Assembly: GCA_963723765.1 (NCBI GenBank)
Contig: CAVRSD010000003.1
Coordinates: forward strand, 806,001-870,000
Direction: 5' to 3'
DNA length: 64,000 bases
Source: DATBAX01 sp963723765
GTDB lineage: Bacteria > Acidobacteriota > Terriglobia > Terriglobales > Acidobacteriaceae
Position numbers and translations under genes: made by a program
Shown: piece after piece, positions 18,544 through 26,933 of the stretch
How positions within the stretch are numbered: the first letter of the stretch is position 1
Layout of the letters: every line of letters starts with the position of its first letter
Notes under the pieces: model-generated
Seen by the model: the letters and a program-made list of their open reading frames with translations, nothing else
The model's database searches: none
What the model was told of the DNA's origin: nothing

Positions 18544-18619
18544 GGGTGGAGCAGGGCTTCCAGCCCTGCGTTGTCGTTCTGGTGGTTTAGGACGCAGCGC
18601 TGGAAGCGCTGCTCCACCC
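18544..18619. repeat. Nested palindromic (REP/BIME-like) element inside the sdh operon
   Basis: Two 26-base arms (18544-18569 and 18594-18619) are inverted copies with two mismatches. They begin GGGTGGAGCAG and end CTGCTCCACCC. Each arm also contains its own palindrome (GCAGGGCT/AGCCCTGC and GCAGCGCT/AGCGCTGC), so both a long hairpin and a double cruciform are possible. A degenerate relative (CGCTGAAGCGC, GCGCCACCC) is seen at 21318-21385. Confidence 0.8.
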
Positions 18620-18646
18620 CAGGGCAGTTCCACCAGGAGATCTTGC

Positions 18647-18857
18647 ATGTTCGACGAGACCGGTGATCCGAAGAAATCGAATCGAAAGCGCTTAGTTCGG
18701 GCTATTGGCCTTCCTGGGCTTCGTAATGACCGTCCGTGAGCTGTTCGGTTCCTGGGAACGCGGTCGATCGATTCACGCGGGCGATGGCTTGCATCTGGTT
18801 CTGGTTGTGGGGGGCCTGGGGTATATCGGTTTCGTCATTTCGGCGAATCGCAGATAA
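18647..18857 (+). CDS. Small two-helix membrane protein between sdhA and sdhB, frameshifted as read
   Basis: The gene is too short and too broken to show as one reading frame. ATG at 18647 follows AGGAG with a 7-base gap. The first frame reads MFDETGDPKKSNRKRLVR and is interrupted near 18700 in a GGG run. Removing one G continues as LLAFLGFVMTVRELFGSW, ERGRSIHAGDGLHL, VLVVGGLGYIGFVISANRR and a TAA at 18855. The product of 69 residues has a charged cytoplasmic start and two membrane helices. Its position suggests an accessory or assembly subunit of the succinate dehydrogenase complex; this is an inference from context only. Confidence 0.65.
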
Positions 18858-18895
18858 CGAACTTGGACATCAAAGATCCGAAATAGAATTGAATT

Positions 18896-19648
18896 ATGGC
18901 GAACGATAAAAAAGTCCTCTTCAAGATCAAGCGTCAAGCGAATCCAACCGCGGAATCGCGCTGGGAAGAATTTGAACTCAACTGGCATCCTGGCATGAAT
19001 GTCATCTCCTCGATGATGGAGATTGCCCGCAATCCCGTTACCCGCGACGGCAAGCCGACCACGCCCATCACTTACGACTCGAATTGTCTGGAGGAAGTTT
19101 GCGGCTCCTGCGCCATGCTGATCAACGGCAAGGCCCGCATGGCCTGCTCGGCGCTGGTGGACAAACTGGAGCAGCCAATTCGCCTGGAGCCGTTCTCGAA
19201 GTTTCCCGTGGTCCGTGATTTGGCGGTTGATCGCAGCGTGCTGTTTGAGAATTTGAAGGCTGTCAAGGCGTGGGTTCCGGTCGATGGCACCTACGATCTC
19301 GGTTCCGGGCCGCGCATGTCGATGAGCGACCAGGAAGAAGCGTATCCGCTGTCGCGGTGCATTTCCTGTTGTTGCTGCATGGAGGCCTGTCCGCAATTCA
19401 ACGAGAGCACAGGATTTGTAGGCGCGGCGACCATCTCGCAAGTGCGGTTGTTCAATACTCATCCCACGGGAGCGGCTTTGAAACGGGAGCGGCTGGCGGC
19501 GCTGATGGGCGATGGCGGCATCCAGGAATGCGGCTATGCGCAGAACTGCGTGGAGGTCTGTCCCAAGGACATCCCGCTCACCCGGTCGATTTCCGAGGTC
19601 AGCGGCGACGTGATGAAACAGGCCATCGTTGACCTTTTTCGGCAGTAG
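18896..19648 (+). CDS. sdhB: Succinate dehydrogenase iron-sulfur subunit
   Basis: SdhB passes electrons from FAD to quinone through three iron-sulfur clusters. The 250-residue protein has the plant-ferredoxin-type 2Fe-2S region (SNCLEEVCGSCAMLINGKAR followed by MACS). The C-terminal domain has the cluster cysteines CISCCCCMEACPQF and CAQNCVEVCPKDIPLTRSI. The unusual CISCCCC run may reflect the class found in Acidobacteria and epsilon-proteobacteria; the spacing of the ligand cysteines is kept. It closes the sdhC-sdhA-small ORF-sdhB locus, and the following 275 bases to the next gene have no feature I can support. Confidence 0.95.
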   Translation: MANDKKVLFKIKRQANPTAESRWEEFELNWHPGMNVISSMMEIARNPVTRDGKPTTPITYDSNCLEEVCGSCAMLINGKARMACSALVDKLEQPIRLEPFSKFPVVRDLAVDRSVLFENLKAVKAWVPVDGTYDLGSGPRMSMSDQEEAYPLSRCISCCCCMEACPQFNESTGFVGAATISQVRLFNTHPTGAALKRERLAALMGDGGIQECGYAQNCVEVCPKDIPLTRSISEVSGDVMKQAIVDLFRQ

Positions 19649-19923
19649 AGTCGGCAGCAATGGGCAAATTGTTCCTTTTTTCCCAGCGATGCCAACTGGG
19701 TCTTCATTTTTCATACACATAGCATTATCGGTTCCCACATTGGGAAAGGCAGCCAACTGCACCGATAACGGATGAAGCTGGAAAAGGGTAACCAGAGGGT
19801 AATCGGGCGCAAGTGCCACCGACTACCCAATTGGTAACCCCAGATTTATTAGTTTTTACTAGGTTTGCTTGACAAGTGATTTACAATCAGCGGCTACCGG
19901 ACATAAGAAAGCGCAAAGACTGA

Positions 19924-20746
19924 GTGAAAGTTAAAATACAGCGCGCCGTCGTACTTTCGATTCTGCTGACAGTGGCAGTGTGCGGTCAGGCTTTTGGCCT
20001 GCACCGTTACATTGCGCCTCGGCATATTCGGCACGCCAGCATTCGTCAGAGTATTCACCCCGGCATTCATCCCGGCATTCGTAGGATTCATACGCGGCGG
20101 ATGGCTTGGAATCCTGTGTTTCGGCCTTCGCACGATTCCCTGCTGCGGCAGAATCTGGAAATTGACCGGATGGATCTGCCCCGTATTCAGAACGACGAAG
20201 AGTTGCAGCAGTTAAAGGCCAGTCAGGATCTGGTGCCGATTCTTCCCAGCAAGACTTTGCGGATTGATCCGCGGCTTGATCCCAGCCGCCGCTACTGCCG
20301 TCCCTGGACCCGCGATTTTGTCGAACGATCTTAGCGAAGCTTATTACCAACAGTTCCATGCACAGATTCAGGTGAATTCGGCAGTGCGCACGGTACTGGT
20401 GCAAAAGAAACTGCGCCGCCACAATCGCAATGCCGCGCCGGAAACGGGAGAAACGGCATCGTCCCATCTGGCAGGCATTACCGTCGACATTCAGCGCCGG
20501 GGCATGACCAAAGCGCAAGTGAAGTGGATGGAACAGTACATCATGCCGTTAAAAGACTCTGGCTTGGTTGAGCCCGAGGAAGAGCGTCATCAATGGGTGT
20601 TCCATATCGCGGTCTCCGGCCGCTATGCCGACCTGCACGGCTCGAAGATGGCGGCGGTCGAACCACCCACGGACGATATTTCGGTACCGGACACGCTTCC
20701 CGTTCCTTCTGCGAACGATGCTGCCGTCAGCGAGACGCAGCAGTAA
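19924..20746 (+). CDS. Exported DUF5715-type protein, frameshifted as read
   Basis: The start is GTG at 19924, giving a signal peptide (VVLSILLTVAVCGQAFG). A His/Ile/Arg-rich segment follows (HIRHASIRQSIHPGIHPG), then RMDLPRIQNDEELQQLKASQ. The frame runs into TAG near 20332. Removing one base near 20323 joins RDFVNDLSEAYYQQFHAQIQ, TVLVQKKLRRHN, SSHLAGITVDIQRRGMTKAQ and EEERHQWVFHIAVSGRYAD, and the whole is 273 residues. The second half matches acidobacterial DUF5715-type proteins, and the conserved SxHxxGxxxD and HxxxH pattern resembles peptidoglycan D-Ala-D-Ala peptidases (inference). Confidence 0.75.
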
Positions 20747-20789
20747 GCTCCGCCATACAAACATCTCCTTCCTGTAGTCTTGACCCATC

Positions 20790-21299
20790 ATGATTGTTCT
20801 TATGGCGGGATTGCCGGGTACTGGCAAGAGCACGCTATGCCGCGAGCTCGCCGCAGTCACTGCGGGGAACGTTCTCAGCAAGGACGAAATTCGGGCAGCC
20901 CTGTTCTCTGCGTCCAATATCGAATATTCCACCGAGCAGGATGATTTCTGCATGCACATCATGCTGGAAACGGCTTCGTTTCTGGTGAAGAAAGATCCCA
21001 AGCGTCTGGTATTTCTCGATGGACGGACATTTTCCCGGCATTATCAGATTGATCGGGTGGTCGCGGCAGCAGTGGAACTTGGGCAAAAGTGGCGCATTCT
21101 GGAATGCGTCTGTTCGGAAGAGACGGCGCGGAAGCGAATTGAAGAGCAGGCGGGAACGCATCCGGCGAAGGACCGTGACTACCAGCTTTATTTGCGAGTG
21201 AAGGAACGATTTGAAGAGATTGCGCTGCCCAAGACAGTGATTGATACTGAGCAGCCGCTCGCAGAGTGCGTGGCTGCGGCGCGGGCGGCGTTGAAGTGA
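20790..21299 (+). CDS. P-loop ATP-binding protein (AAA_33 kinase type)
   Basis: The 169-residue protein opens with the Walker A motif MAGLPGTGKSTLCREL. It then has a SKDEIRAALF segment, a DGRTFSRHYQIDRVV lid-like region and ARKRIEEQ. This is the layout of the AAA_33 family of small zeta-toxin/polynucleotide-kinase-like phosphotransferases. The substrate cannot be told from sequence. The start ATG at 20790 lies 44 bases after the DUF5715-type gene, so they may share a transcript. A degenerate palindromic repeat follows at 21318-21385. Confidence 0.8.
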   Translation: MIVLMAGLPGTGKSTLCRELAAVTAGNVLSKDEIRAALFSASNIEYSTEQDDFCMHIMLETASFLVKKDPKRLVFLDGRTFSRHYQIDRVVAAAVELGQKWRILECVCSEETARKRIEEQAGTHPAKDRDYQLYLRVKERFEEIALPKTVIDTEQPLAECVAAARAALK

Positions 21300-21317
21300 G
21301 GATCGGTTCATGAAATC

Positions 21318-21385
21318 GCAAGCGCTGAAGCGCGTACTTGCAGCTTGACCTTTTTATCGCAGTGCTGAAGCGACTGCGCCACCCT
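21318..21385. repeat. Degenerate copy of the 18544 palindromic repeat
   Basis: The words GCGCTGAAGCGC and GCTGAAGCGACTGCGCCACCC resemble the arms of the element at 18544-18619, but with more mismatches. I base this on shared words, not on an alignment. Confidence 0.35.
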
Positions 21386-21464
21386 AAACACCATTCGTCA
21401 ATATCCGTACAGCTGCGTTTGTTCCTAAAGTGCAACTGCTTATACAATTCTCCGCGGGCACTCC

Positions 21465-22724
21465 ATGAAAACTACTAAGCAATTCAATTCAAGAAATACT
21501 CGTTGCCTATCTTCCCTATTGCTGCTTGTTCTTTTGCTTTTGATTTCGTCAATTGTTCGGAGTCAAGCTAACGATGCTGGATCCGAAGCCATCAGTGCTC
21601 GCGCCCATGCCATTCATGACTCCGCCATCGTGGTGGACACACACGCCGACACGCCGCAGCGCTTTCTGGACGAGAATTTCGATATTGGTTCGACCGATCC
21701 CAAAGATGTCGGACACATCAGCCTCGACAAAGCGAAAGCCGGCAACCTGGGCGCCGAGTTTTTTTCGATTTGGGTGGACCCGGAGCCGAATCAGGGCCAT
21801 TTTGCTAAACGTACATTTGATCTGATTGATTCGGTTTATGAGCAGGCTGCGCGGCATCCCGATCGCATGATGATGGCGTATTCGGTGGTCGACATCGAAC
21901 GGGCCCACAAACAAAAGAAGCTGGCCGCGCTGATGGGGATTGAAGGCGGACACTCCATCGAAAACGATATTCGCCTGCTGCGCGACTATTATCGTTTGGG
22001 CGTCCGTTATATGACGCTTTCCTGGTCGAACACCAACGAGTGGGCGGATTCTTCGGGCGATATGAATGATCCCAAGATTGAGCATCACAATGGGCTGACG
22101 GATTTCGGCAAACAGGTGGTCCTGGAAATGAACCGGCTGGGCATGATGGTCGATATTTCCCATGTCGCCGATAAAACGTTCTGGGACGCGATTGCTACGA
22201 CGAAAGCACCGGTGATTGCGTCGCATTCGTCCGCTCGTGCACTGACCAATGCCCCGCGAAATATGACCGATGACATGCTGCGGGCCGTGACCAAGAACGG
22301 TGGCGTAGTGCAGGTCAATTTCTTCTCAGGATTTGACGACCAGAAATATTGGGACGCGATGACAGCTCAGGCCAAAGACCAAAAGGCAGCCATGGATGAT
22401 TATGTCGCCAAATGCAAAGCTGAGGGTAAGACGGCTTCGCCGGTCGAACTGGATAAGATTGAGCGGGAGTGGATGGCAAAAATTCCCCGACCGCCGTTGA
22501 AGTCGCTGATCGACAACATCGATCACATTGCTAAAGTCGCGGGAGTGGATCACGTCGGGTTGGGATCGGACTTCGATGGCGTGAGCGGAGCCACGCCCGA
22601 AGGGATCGATTCGGCGGCGGATCTTCCCAAAATCACGCAAGCCCTGCTGGATCGAGGATACAACGCCCAGGATATTCACAAGATTCTGGGCGGAAACCTG
22701 CTCCGGGTGTTTCGGAGAGGTTGA
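21465..22724 (+). CDS. Exported membrane-dipeptidase-like M19 peptidase
   Basis: The 419-residue protein has a signal peptide (LSSLLLLVLLLLISSIVRSQ) and the zinc ligands and motifs of M19 dipeptidases. They are VVDTHADTPQRF (the HxD pair near 57), EGGHSIENDIRLLRDYYRLG, DISHV, ASHSSAR and DHVGLGSDFDGV. M19 enzymes hydrolyse dipeptides, including D-amino-acid-containing ones, on a binuclear zinc site. The signal peptide places it in the periplasm. The gene stands alone; the P-loop gene ends 165 bases before. Confidence 0.92.
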   Translation: MKTTKQFNSRNTRCLSSLLLLVLLLLISSIVRSQANDAGSEAISARAHAIHDSAIVVDTHADTPQRFLDENFDIGSTDPKDVGHISLDKAKAGNLGAEFFSIWVDPEPNQGHFAKRTFDLIDSVYEQAARHPDRMMMAYSVVDIERAHKQKKLAALMGIEGGHSIENDIRLLRDYYRLGVRYMTLSWSNTNEWADSSGDMNDPKIEHHNGLTDFGKQVVLEMNRLGMMVDISHVADKTFWDAIATTKAPVIASHSSARALTNAPRNMTDDMLRAVTKNGGVVQVNFFSGFDDQKYWDAMTAQAKDQKAAMDDYVAKCKAEGKTASPVELDKIEREWMAKIPRPPLKSLIDNIDHIAKVAGVDHVGLGSDFDGVSGATPEGIDSAADLPKITQALLDRGYNAQDIHKILGGNLLRVFRRG

Positions 22725-22850
22725 AAAAGTTAGTAGAGAGATGCAGGCCACGAGTACCACGTCAGGCAAGTGAGTTGCGGCGCGATTGTCGTAGAATTGT
22801 GAAGTTCCGCTTAGCGGCCATTCTGAGGCGGATAGTTCGAGGAGTCATTC

Positions 22851-23594
22851 ATGCGTAGAGTTTTGCTTTTGCTTGTGGTGATTTGCCTGTTTGCTTTGTC
22901 CGGCTGGGCGCAGACGGCGCCAGCTACCACCCCAGCGCCTGCCAAGAAGCCGGCAGCGGCCAAGCCCGCGGCGAAACCGGCTGCCGCCGTCCCAGCGGTT
23001 CCCACAGCCGTTATTGAAACCACTGCCGGCAAACTGACCTGCACATTATTTCCTGACAAAGCCCCGATCGGGGTTGCGAACTTTGTTGGTCTGTCACGGG
23101 GAACGAAAGATTGGATGAGTCCGCTGGACGGCAAGAGAAAACACGGTGTAGCGCTCTACGATGGCACAATTTTTCATCGCGTGATTCCGAGTTTTATGAT
23201 TCAAGGTGGCGATCCTAAAGGAGATGGCACCGGCGATCCGGGCTACAAGTTCAAGAACGAGACATCCCCCGACCTGGCTTTTGACCGTCCCGGACGGCTG
23301 GCTTATGCCAACGCTGGGCCGGACACCAATGGATCACAATTTTTCATCACGGAGGTCCCGTATCCCAGTCTGACTGGTGGATATACGATTTTCGGCCAGT
23401 GCGACGATGCCAGTGTGGAGTTGGTAAAGCAGATTGCTCGCATGCCGCGGGATTCGAATGACCGTCCTGGGGCGCCGGTGAAGATCAATCACATTGTGAT
23501 TACTGGTGTGGCGGCGCATCACGTGACTGCCACGCATGCGACGCCGGCAAAGAAGGCCGCCACTACGCCCAAAGCTGCACAGCCCCCGCAATAG
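22851..23594 (+). CDS. Exported cyclophilin-type peptidyl-prolyl isomerase
   Basis: The 247-residue protein has a signal peptide (LLLLVVICLFALSG, cleavage near WAQ), an Ala/Pro/Lys-rich linker (about 24-55), and a cyclophilin domain. Motifs include FHRVIPSFMIQGGDPKGDGTG and GSQFFITEVPYP. The C-terminal tail is again Ala/Thr/Lys/Pro-rich. The domain keeps the catalytic Arg in FHRVIP and the Gln in FMIQGGDP. It probably folds proteins outside the cytoplasm. A second cyclophilin without signal peptide starts 39 bases downstream. Confidence 0.92.
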   Translation: MRRVLLLLVVICLFALSGWAQTAPATTPAPAKKPAAAKPAAKPAAAVPAVPTAVIETTAGKLTCTLFPDKAPIGVANFVGLSRGTKDWMSPLDGKRKHGVALYDGTIFHRVIPSFMIQGGDPKGDGTGDPGYKFKNETSPDLAFDRPGRLAYANAGPDTNGSQFFITEVPYPSLTGGYTIFGQCDDASVELVKQIARMPRDSNDRPGAPVKINHIVITGVAAHHVTATHATPAKKAATTPKAAQPPQ

Positions 23595-23632
23595 GCGATA
23601 CAATTTTTATACACGATCGAGAAAGGATCAAC

Positions 23633-24161
23633 ATGGCCAGACAACCCGGTACTTATGCGACTTTCAATACTTCCGAAGGCACGATTGTGTGCCGGCTTTT
23701 TGAGAAGGATGCGCCCAAGACAACTAAGAATTTTATCGAACTTGCAGAGGGCAAGCGTGAGTGGACGCATCCTTCGACTCGCAAGAAAAGTACCGACAAG
23801 CTCTATGACGGGACGATCTTTCACCGCGTGATCCCGGAGTTCATGATTCAGGGTGGCGATCCCGCAGGCACCGGCATGGGTGGGCCGGGCTATCAGTTTG
23901 AGGACGAGACCAAAGGCTCGCCTCACCGGTTCGATAAGAAGGGCAAGCTGGCTATGGCGAATGCCGGGCCCAACACTAACGGTTCGCAGTTCTTCATCAC
24001 GCTGGTACCTACGGAATGGCTTACCGGCAAGCACACGATTTTCGGCGAAGTGGTCGAGGGACAGGAAGTTGCAGACAAGATTGTTGGTGCTTCCCCAGAA
24101 CCGGCAGAACAAGCCAAATAAAGATGTGGTGTTGCAGTCGGTGGTGATTGAGCGGGTGTAG
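23633..24161 (+). CDS. ppiB: Cytoplasmic cyclophilin-type peptidyl-prolyl isomerase, 3' frameshift as read
   Basis: The protein starts MARQPGTYATFNTSEGTIV with no signal peptide and contains FHRVIPEFMIQGGDPAGTGM and GSQFFITLVPTEWL. The direct frame stops at 24121. One base inserted near 24091 explains this, since without it the ending becomes KIVGAPQNRQNKPNKDVV and VIERV, the usual family C-terminus. The corrected protein has 175 residues. Together with the preceding gene it looks like a tandem duplication in which one copy gained export. An AAGGA site precedes the ATG. Confidence 0.9.
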
Positions 24162-24178
24162 GAAATGAAGGAAGCCGT

Positions 24179-25186
24179 ATGTCTAGAACGCAAATTGTGT
24201 TCCTGTTCTCGATCGCACTGGGGTTGAGTGCGTCGATGCTCGCGGAAGACCCTTGTGCAACGATTCGAGACGCTAAGCAGAAAACATACGGCTTTCATCC
24301 TGATAAATTGTCCAAGACGGAACGAGAACAAAAATCCAAGCAGATGGATGCCTTTTGGGACCTTGTGAAACAGAACGGGCCCGGAGGACTAGTCTGTGTT
24401 CGCGGACTGATCGAGACGGAAAAGGAAGACAAGTATTTATTGTTCGACGCGGCGTCGATTCTCGCAGCCTTCGATCAGACCGGCAATTCGGATAAGGCGA
24501 TTTTGGAAGGGCTGTTGGGTACGGATCTGCAAGATGTCGACGCAGCCGGATATATTTCCCTGGCGCTGCAACTCTCTCATCGCAATGTCGACATCGGTCC
24601 CGCGGCCAATAAGTATCTACACGCGCCGCATGTGACCACATATTTACCACGGCACGGAGGCTATGAACTGGACCGGGCTCGGGGTGCCATCCTGCTCTAC
24701 GGCAGCATGTCTCCGGCCATGGTGGACAAGTATCTCGATGCGGAGATTCAAAGCCAGTATCCCGAAGTCCGCGATACCGCGGCCATCATGCTTTCGTTGA
24801 ATATGACGGAGGCGAGCTTCAAGGCGATCGCTTCCCTGGGGACGGGCGACGGGCTGGGAACGGCCCGTGAACAAGTTATGTCAGTCAGAACGTATCGGAC
24901 GGTGCCGGTGACGCGTCCCAGTAAATACACGCGCGAACAGATCCTGCAAAAAGTGGCACGGTTCCCTGAAATCGATCCTGATATTAACGAAGCTGAAGAC
25001 CAGGCTCTGGATAATAGCGTTTATGCAACTTTTACTGCCGCGGACATCGGGGCGCTACAGGAAGGCCGTCGTCGAATGATCCAGGGTGTGTCGAACGAAT
25101 CAGTGGAAGGATACGCGGAAATATCCCGCATTTTGCTCAATCTGATCAATGTGCTCGATCTTGATAAAGAATATCGCATTCACTGA
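24179..25186 (+). CDS. Secreted hypothetical protein
   Basis: The 335-residue protein begins with a signal peptide (IVFLFSIALGLSASMLA). It has helical stretches such as DKYLLFDAASILAAF, AAGYISLALQLSHRN, VRDTAAIMLSLNMTE and AEISRILLNLINVLDL, a pattern that suggests HEAT-like or tetratricopeptide-like helical repeats. I do not recognise the family. Ribosome-site sequence GGAAATGAAGGA lies before the ATG at 24179, and the gene starts only 17 bases after the corrected stop of ppiB. Confidence 0.7.
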   Translation: MSRTQIVFLFSIALGLSASMLAEDPCATIRDAKQKTYGFHPDKLSKTEREQKSKQMDAFWDLVKQNGPGGLVCVRGLIETEKEDKYLLFDAASILAAFDQTGNSDKAILEGLLGTDLQDVDAAGYISLALQLSHRNVDIGPAANKYLHAPHVTTYLPRHGGYELDRARGAILLYGSMSPAMVDKYLDAEIQSQYPEVRDTAAIMLSLNMTEASFKAIASLGTGDGLGTAREQVMSVRTYRTVPVTRPSKYTREQILQKVARFPEIDPDINEAEDQALDNSVYATFTAADIGALQEGRRRMIQGVSNESVEGYAEISRILLNLINVLDLDKEYRIH

Positions 25187-25215
25187 GAGTGCAGCAGCAC
25201 CCTTATCCGGCAAGG

Positions 25216-25608
25216 TCAATTTTCCATGACCGAAATTTCCTTGTTGCGGATCAAGTTGCGGTCGGAGGTGACGAGCGTCAGCCCGAAAGCCTTGGCAGAA
25301 GCAGCCAGGAACAGATCGGCGGGATCGGCATGCGGCAAATTGACTTCCGTCATCGCTACGGCAACCTCAAAGTTCAAAGGGGCCTCAGTGAGCGGCATCG
25401 TAGTCAGCGCACGGGTCACCCAAGTCGAAAAACCCTCAGGGATTTTGATCCGGCCCTTGCGATGGAGGAGCAGTGCCTCCCAAATGCTGATGGGAGACAA
25501 CCATAACTGGTTGTGGACATCGTCCAATGCCTTGGCGACACGGCGACTCAGCCGCTGAGGCTCCAAGAGGCTCCAAACGAAAATATGAGTGTCCAGGAGT
25601 AGCTTCAT
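25216..25608 (-). CDS. vapC: PIN-domain toxin (VapC type)
   Basis: The 130-residue protein begins MKLLLDTHIFVWSLLEPQ, with the first acidic residue of the PIN metal site, and has a central WLSPISIWEALLL (conserved Ser/Glu block) and HADPADLFLAASAKAF with DxxD. These are the acidic residues of VapC ribonucleases. The ATG overlaps the antitoxin stop by four bases (ATGA), which fixes the start at 25608. With the upstream gene it forms a typical type II toxin-antitoxin unit. Confidence 0.9.
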   Translation of the reverse strand: MKLLLDTHIFVWSLLEPQRLSRRVAKALDDVHNQLWLSPISIWEALLLHRKGRIKIPEGFSTWVTRALTTMPLTEAPLNFEVAVAMTEVNLPHADPADLFLAASAKAFGLTLVTSDRNLIRNKEISVMEN

Positions 25609-25853
25609 TCCTCGTCCCGCCACGCATTCCAGTCATCCAAGCTGCCGGTAGGACCGACGATATCTCCGACGATTTCAGCGGTTCCCGCCATAGAACCCAA
25701 CCAGCTCTTGCGACGCGGTTGCGGAGTGGGAGGAACCACTTCGGCCACGGGTTTACCGAAGCGGGTGACGCGAATCGGCTTGCGCGTCTTGCGTACTTCT
25801 TCGAGGATGCCGAGACACTTGGCTTTGAACTCGGAGATGGCGATTTCCTTCAT
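25605..25853 (-). CDS. Phd/YefM-type antitoxin partner
   Basis: The 82-residue protein begins MKEIAISEFKAKCLGILEEV. The Phd/YefM fold is supported by ISEFKAKC and PIRVTRFGKPVAEVVP. The C-terminal part is Pro/Arg-rich and then acidic (SLDDWNAWRDEE), as expected for the toxin-binding tail. The ATG at 25853 is preferred over TTG at 25859. It precedes the toxin gene with a four-base overlap, and three TTGACCAT words and a perfect palindrome lie in its promoter. Confidence 0.88.
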   Translation of the reverse strand: MKEIAISEFKAKCLGILEEVRKTRKPIRVTRFGKPVAEVVPPTPQPRRKSWLGSMAGTAEIVGDIVGPTGSLDDWNAWRDEE

Positions 25854-25888
25854 GGTCAAATCATACTATGGTCAATGACCATGGTCAA
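25852..25888. promoter_or_regulatory. Candidate autoregulatory operator of the toxin-antitoxin pair
   Basis: On the plus strand ATGGTCAA occurs three times (25852-25859, 25868-25875, 25881-25888). TGACCATGGTCA (25876-25887) is a perfect 12-base palindrome. The first copy overlaps the antitoxin start codon. Phd-type antitoxins repress their own promoter through such sites. Confidence 0.6.
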
Positions 25889-25904
25889 TCAACGATTGAT
25901 AAGG

Positions 25905-26831
25905 TCAAACCCCAATCACGCCGGTCAATTCCGTTACGGCCGCGGCACTCTTATCCAGCGCAGCTTTTTCTTCCGGCGTCAGCTTGATCTCGATGATCTG
26001 TTCGATGCCGCTTGAACCCAATTTCACTGGCACGCCAACGAACAAGCCAGTGATGCCGTACTCACCTTGCAGATAGGCGGCGCAGGGCAGGATTTTCTTT
26101 TTATCTTTGAGAATGGCTTCAACCATCTCGGTCGCGGCGGCGGATGGCGCGTAGTAGGCGCTGCCGGTTTTCAGATACTTCACGATCTCAGCCCCGCCGT
26201 CGCGAGTGCGCTGTACCAGGCGTGCGATGGTCTCTGCGTCCATGAGTTCGGTGATCGGAATTCCGGCGACCGTGGAATAACGCGGCAGGGGCACCATGGT
26301 GTCGCCGTGTCCGCCGAGGACGAAGGCAGTCACGTTTTCCACACTGACTCTTAGCTCGTCCGCGATGAAAGCGCGGAAGCGCGCCGAATCGAGGACACCG
26401 GCCATGCCGATCACGCGCTGGCGGGCGAATCCGCTGAGCTTGTAGGCGGCTTGCGCCATGGCGTCGAGAGGGTTCGAAACAATGATCAGAATACAGTTCG
26501 GCGAAAACTCGACTACTTTACCAACTACGTCCTTCATGATCTTGTAATTGGTATTGAGCAAGTCGTCGCGGCTCATGCCCGGCTTGCGCGGGATGCCGGC
26601 GGTGATGACCACAATGTCGGAATTGGCAGTGTCGGCATAGTCGTTGGTGCCCAGAATGTGCGCGTCGCGCTTTTCGATAGGCATGGCCTCCAGCAGATCG
26701 AGGCCTTTGCCTTGCGGCACGCCTTCGACGATGTCAATCAGGACGACATCTGCTAGTTCTTTGGCGGCGATCCAGTGAGCTGCTGTGGCGCCTACATTTC
26801 CCGAGCCTACGATCGTTACTTTCTTACGCAT
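25905..26831 (-). CDS. mdh: Malate dehydrogenase (LDH-like type)
   Basis: MDH interconverts malate and oxaloacetate with NAD in the TCA cycle. The 308-residue protein has the NAD-binding motif VTIVGSGNVGATAAHW, LIDIVEGVPQGKGLD, VITAGIPRKPGMSRDDLL (with substrate-binding Arg residues) and the catalytic His in FVLGGHGDTMVPLPR. The ATG at 26831 has an AAGGA site; the frame is open further upstream to 26885, but those residues are not MDH-like. It is followed on the same strand by the toxin-antitoxin genes and preceded by icd (26934-28337), with which it may be co-regulated. Confidence 0.96.
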   Translation of the reverse strand: MRKKVTIVGSGNVGATAAHWIAAKELADVVLIDIVEGVPQGKGLDLLEAMPIEKRDAHILGTNDYADTANSDIVVITAGIPRKPGMSRDDLLNTNYKIMKDVVGKVVEFSPNCILIIVSNPLDAMAQAAYKLSGFARQRVIGMAGVLDSARFRAFIADELRVSVENVTAFVLGGHGDTMVPLPRYSTVAGIPITELMDAETIARLVQRTRDGGAEIVKYLKTGSAYYAPSAAATEMVEAILKDKKKILPCAAYLQGEYGITGLFVGVPVKLGSSGIEQIIEIKLTPEEKAALDKSAAAVTELTGVIGV

Positions 26832-26933
26832 GAATGATTCCTTTCGAGAATGACGATTAGCATTTAGCACCTGGCATTTAGCCACTAGAGTTCAACTATT
26901 GGTTGCGAAAAACCGCAGCTATGTCGGCTCGCG

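Noticed and set aside
18544..18620. Palindrome as a terminator of sdhA
   Set aside because: No T-run follows, and sdhB and the small gene lie downstream on the same strand; a repeat element is a better reading.
18773..19819. Long minus-strand ORF (348 codons) over sdhB
   Set aside because: It is antisense to the sdhB cysteine motifs and has no signal or domain of its own.
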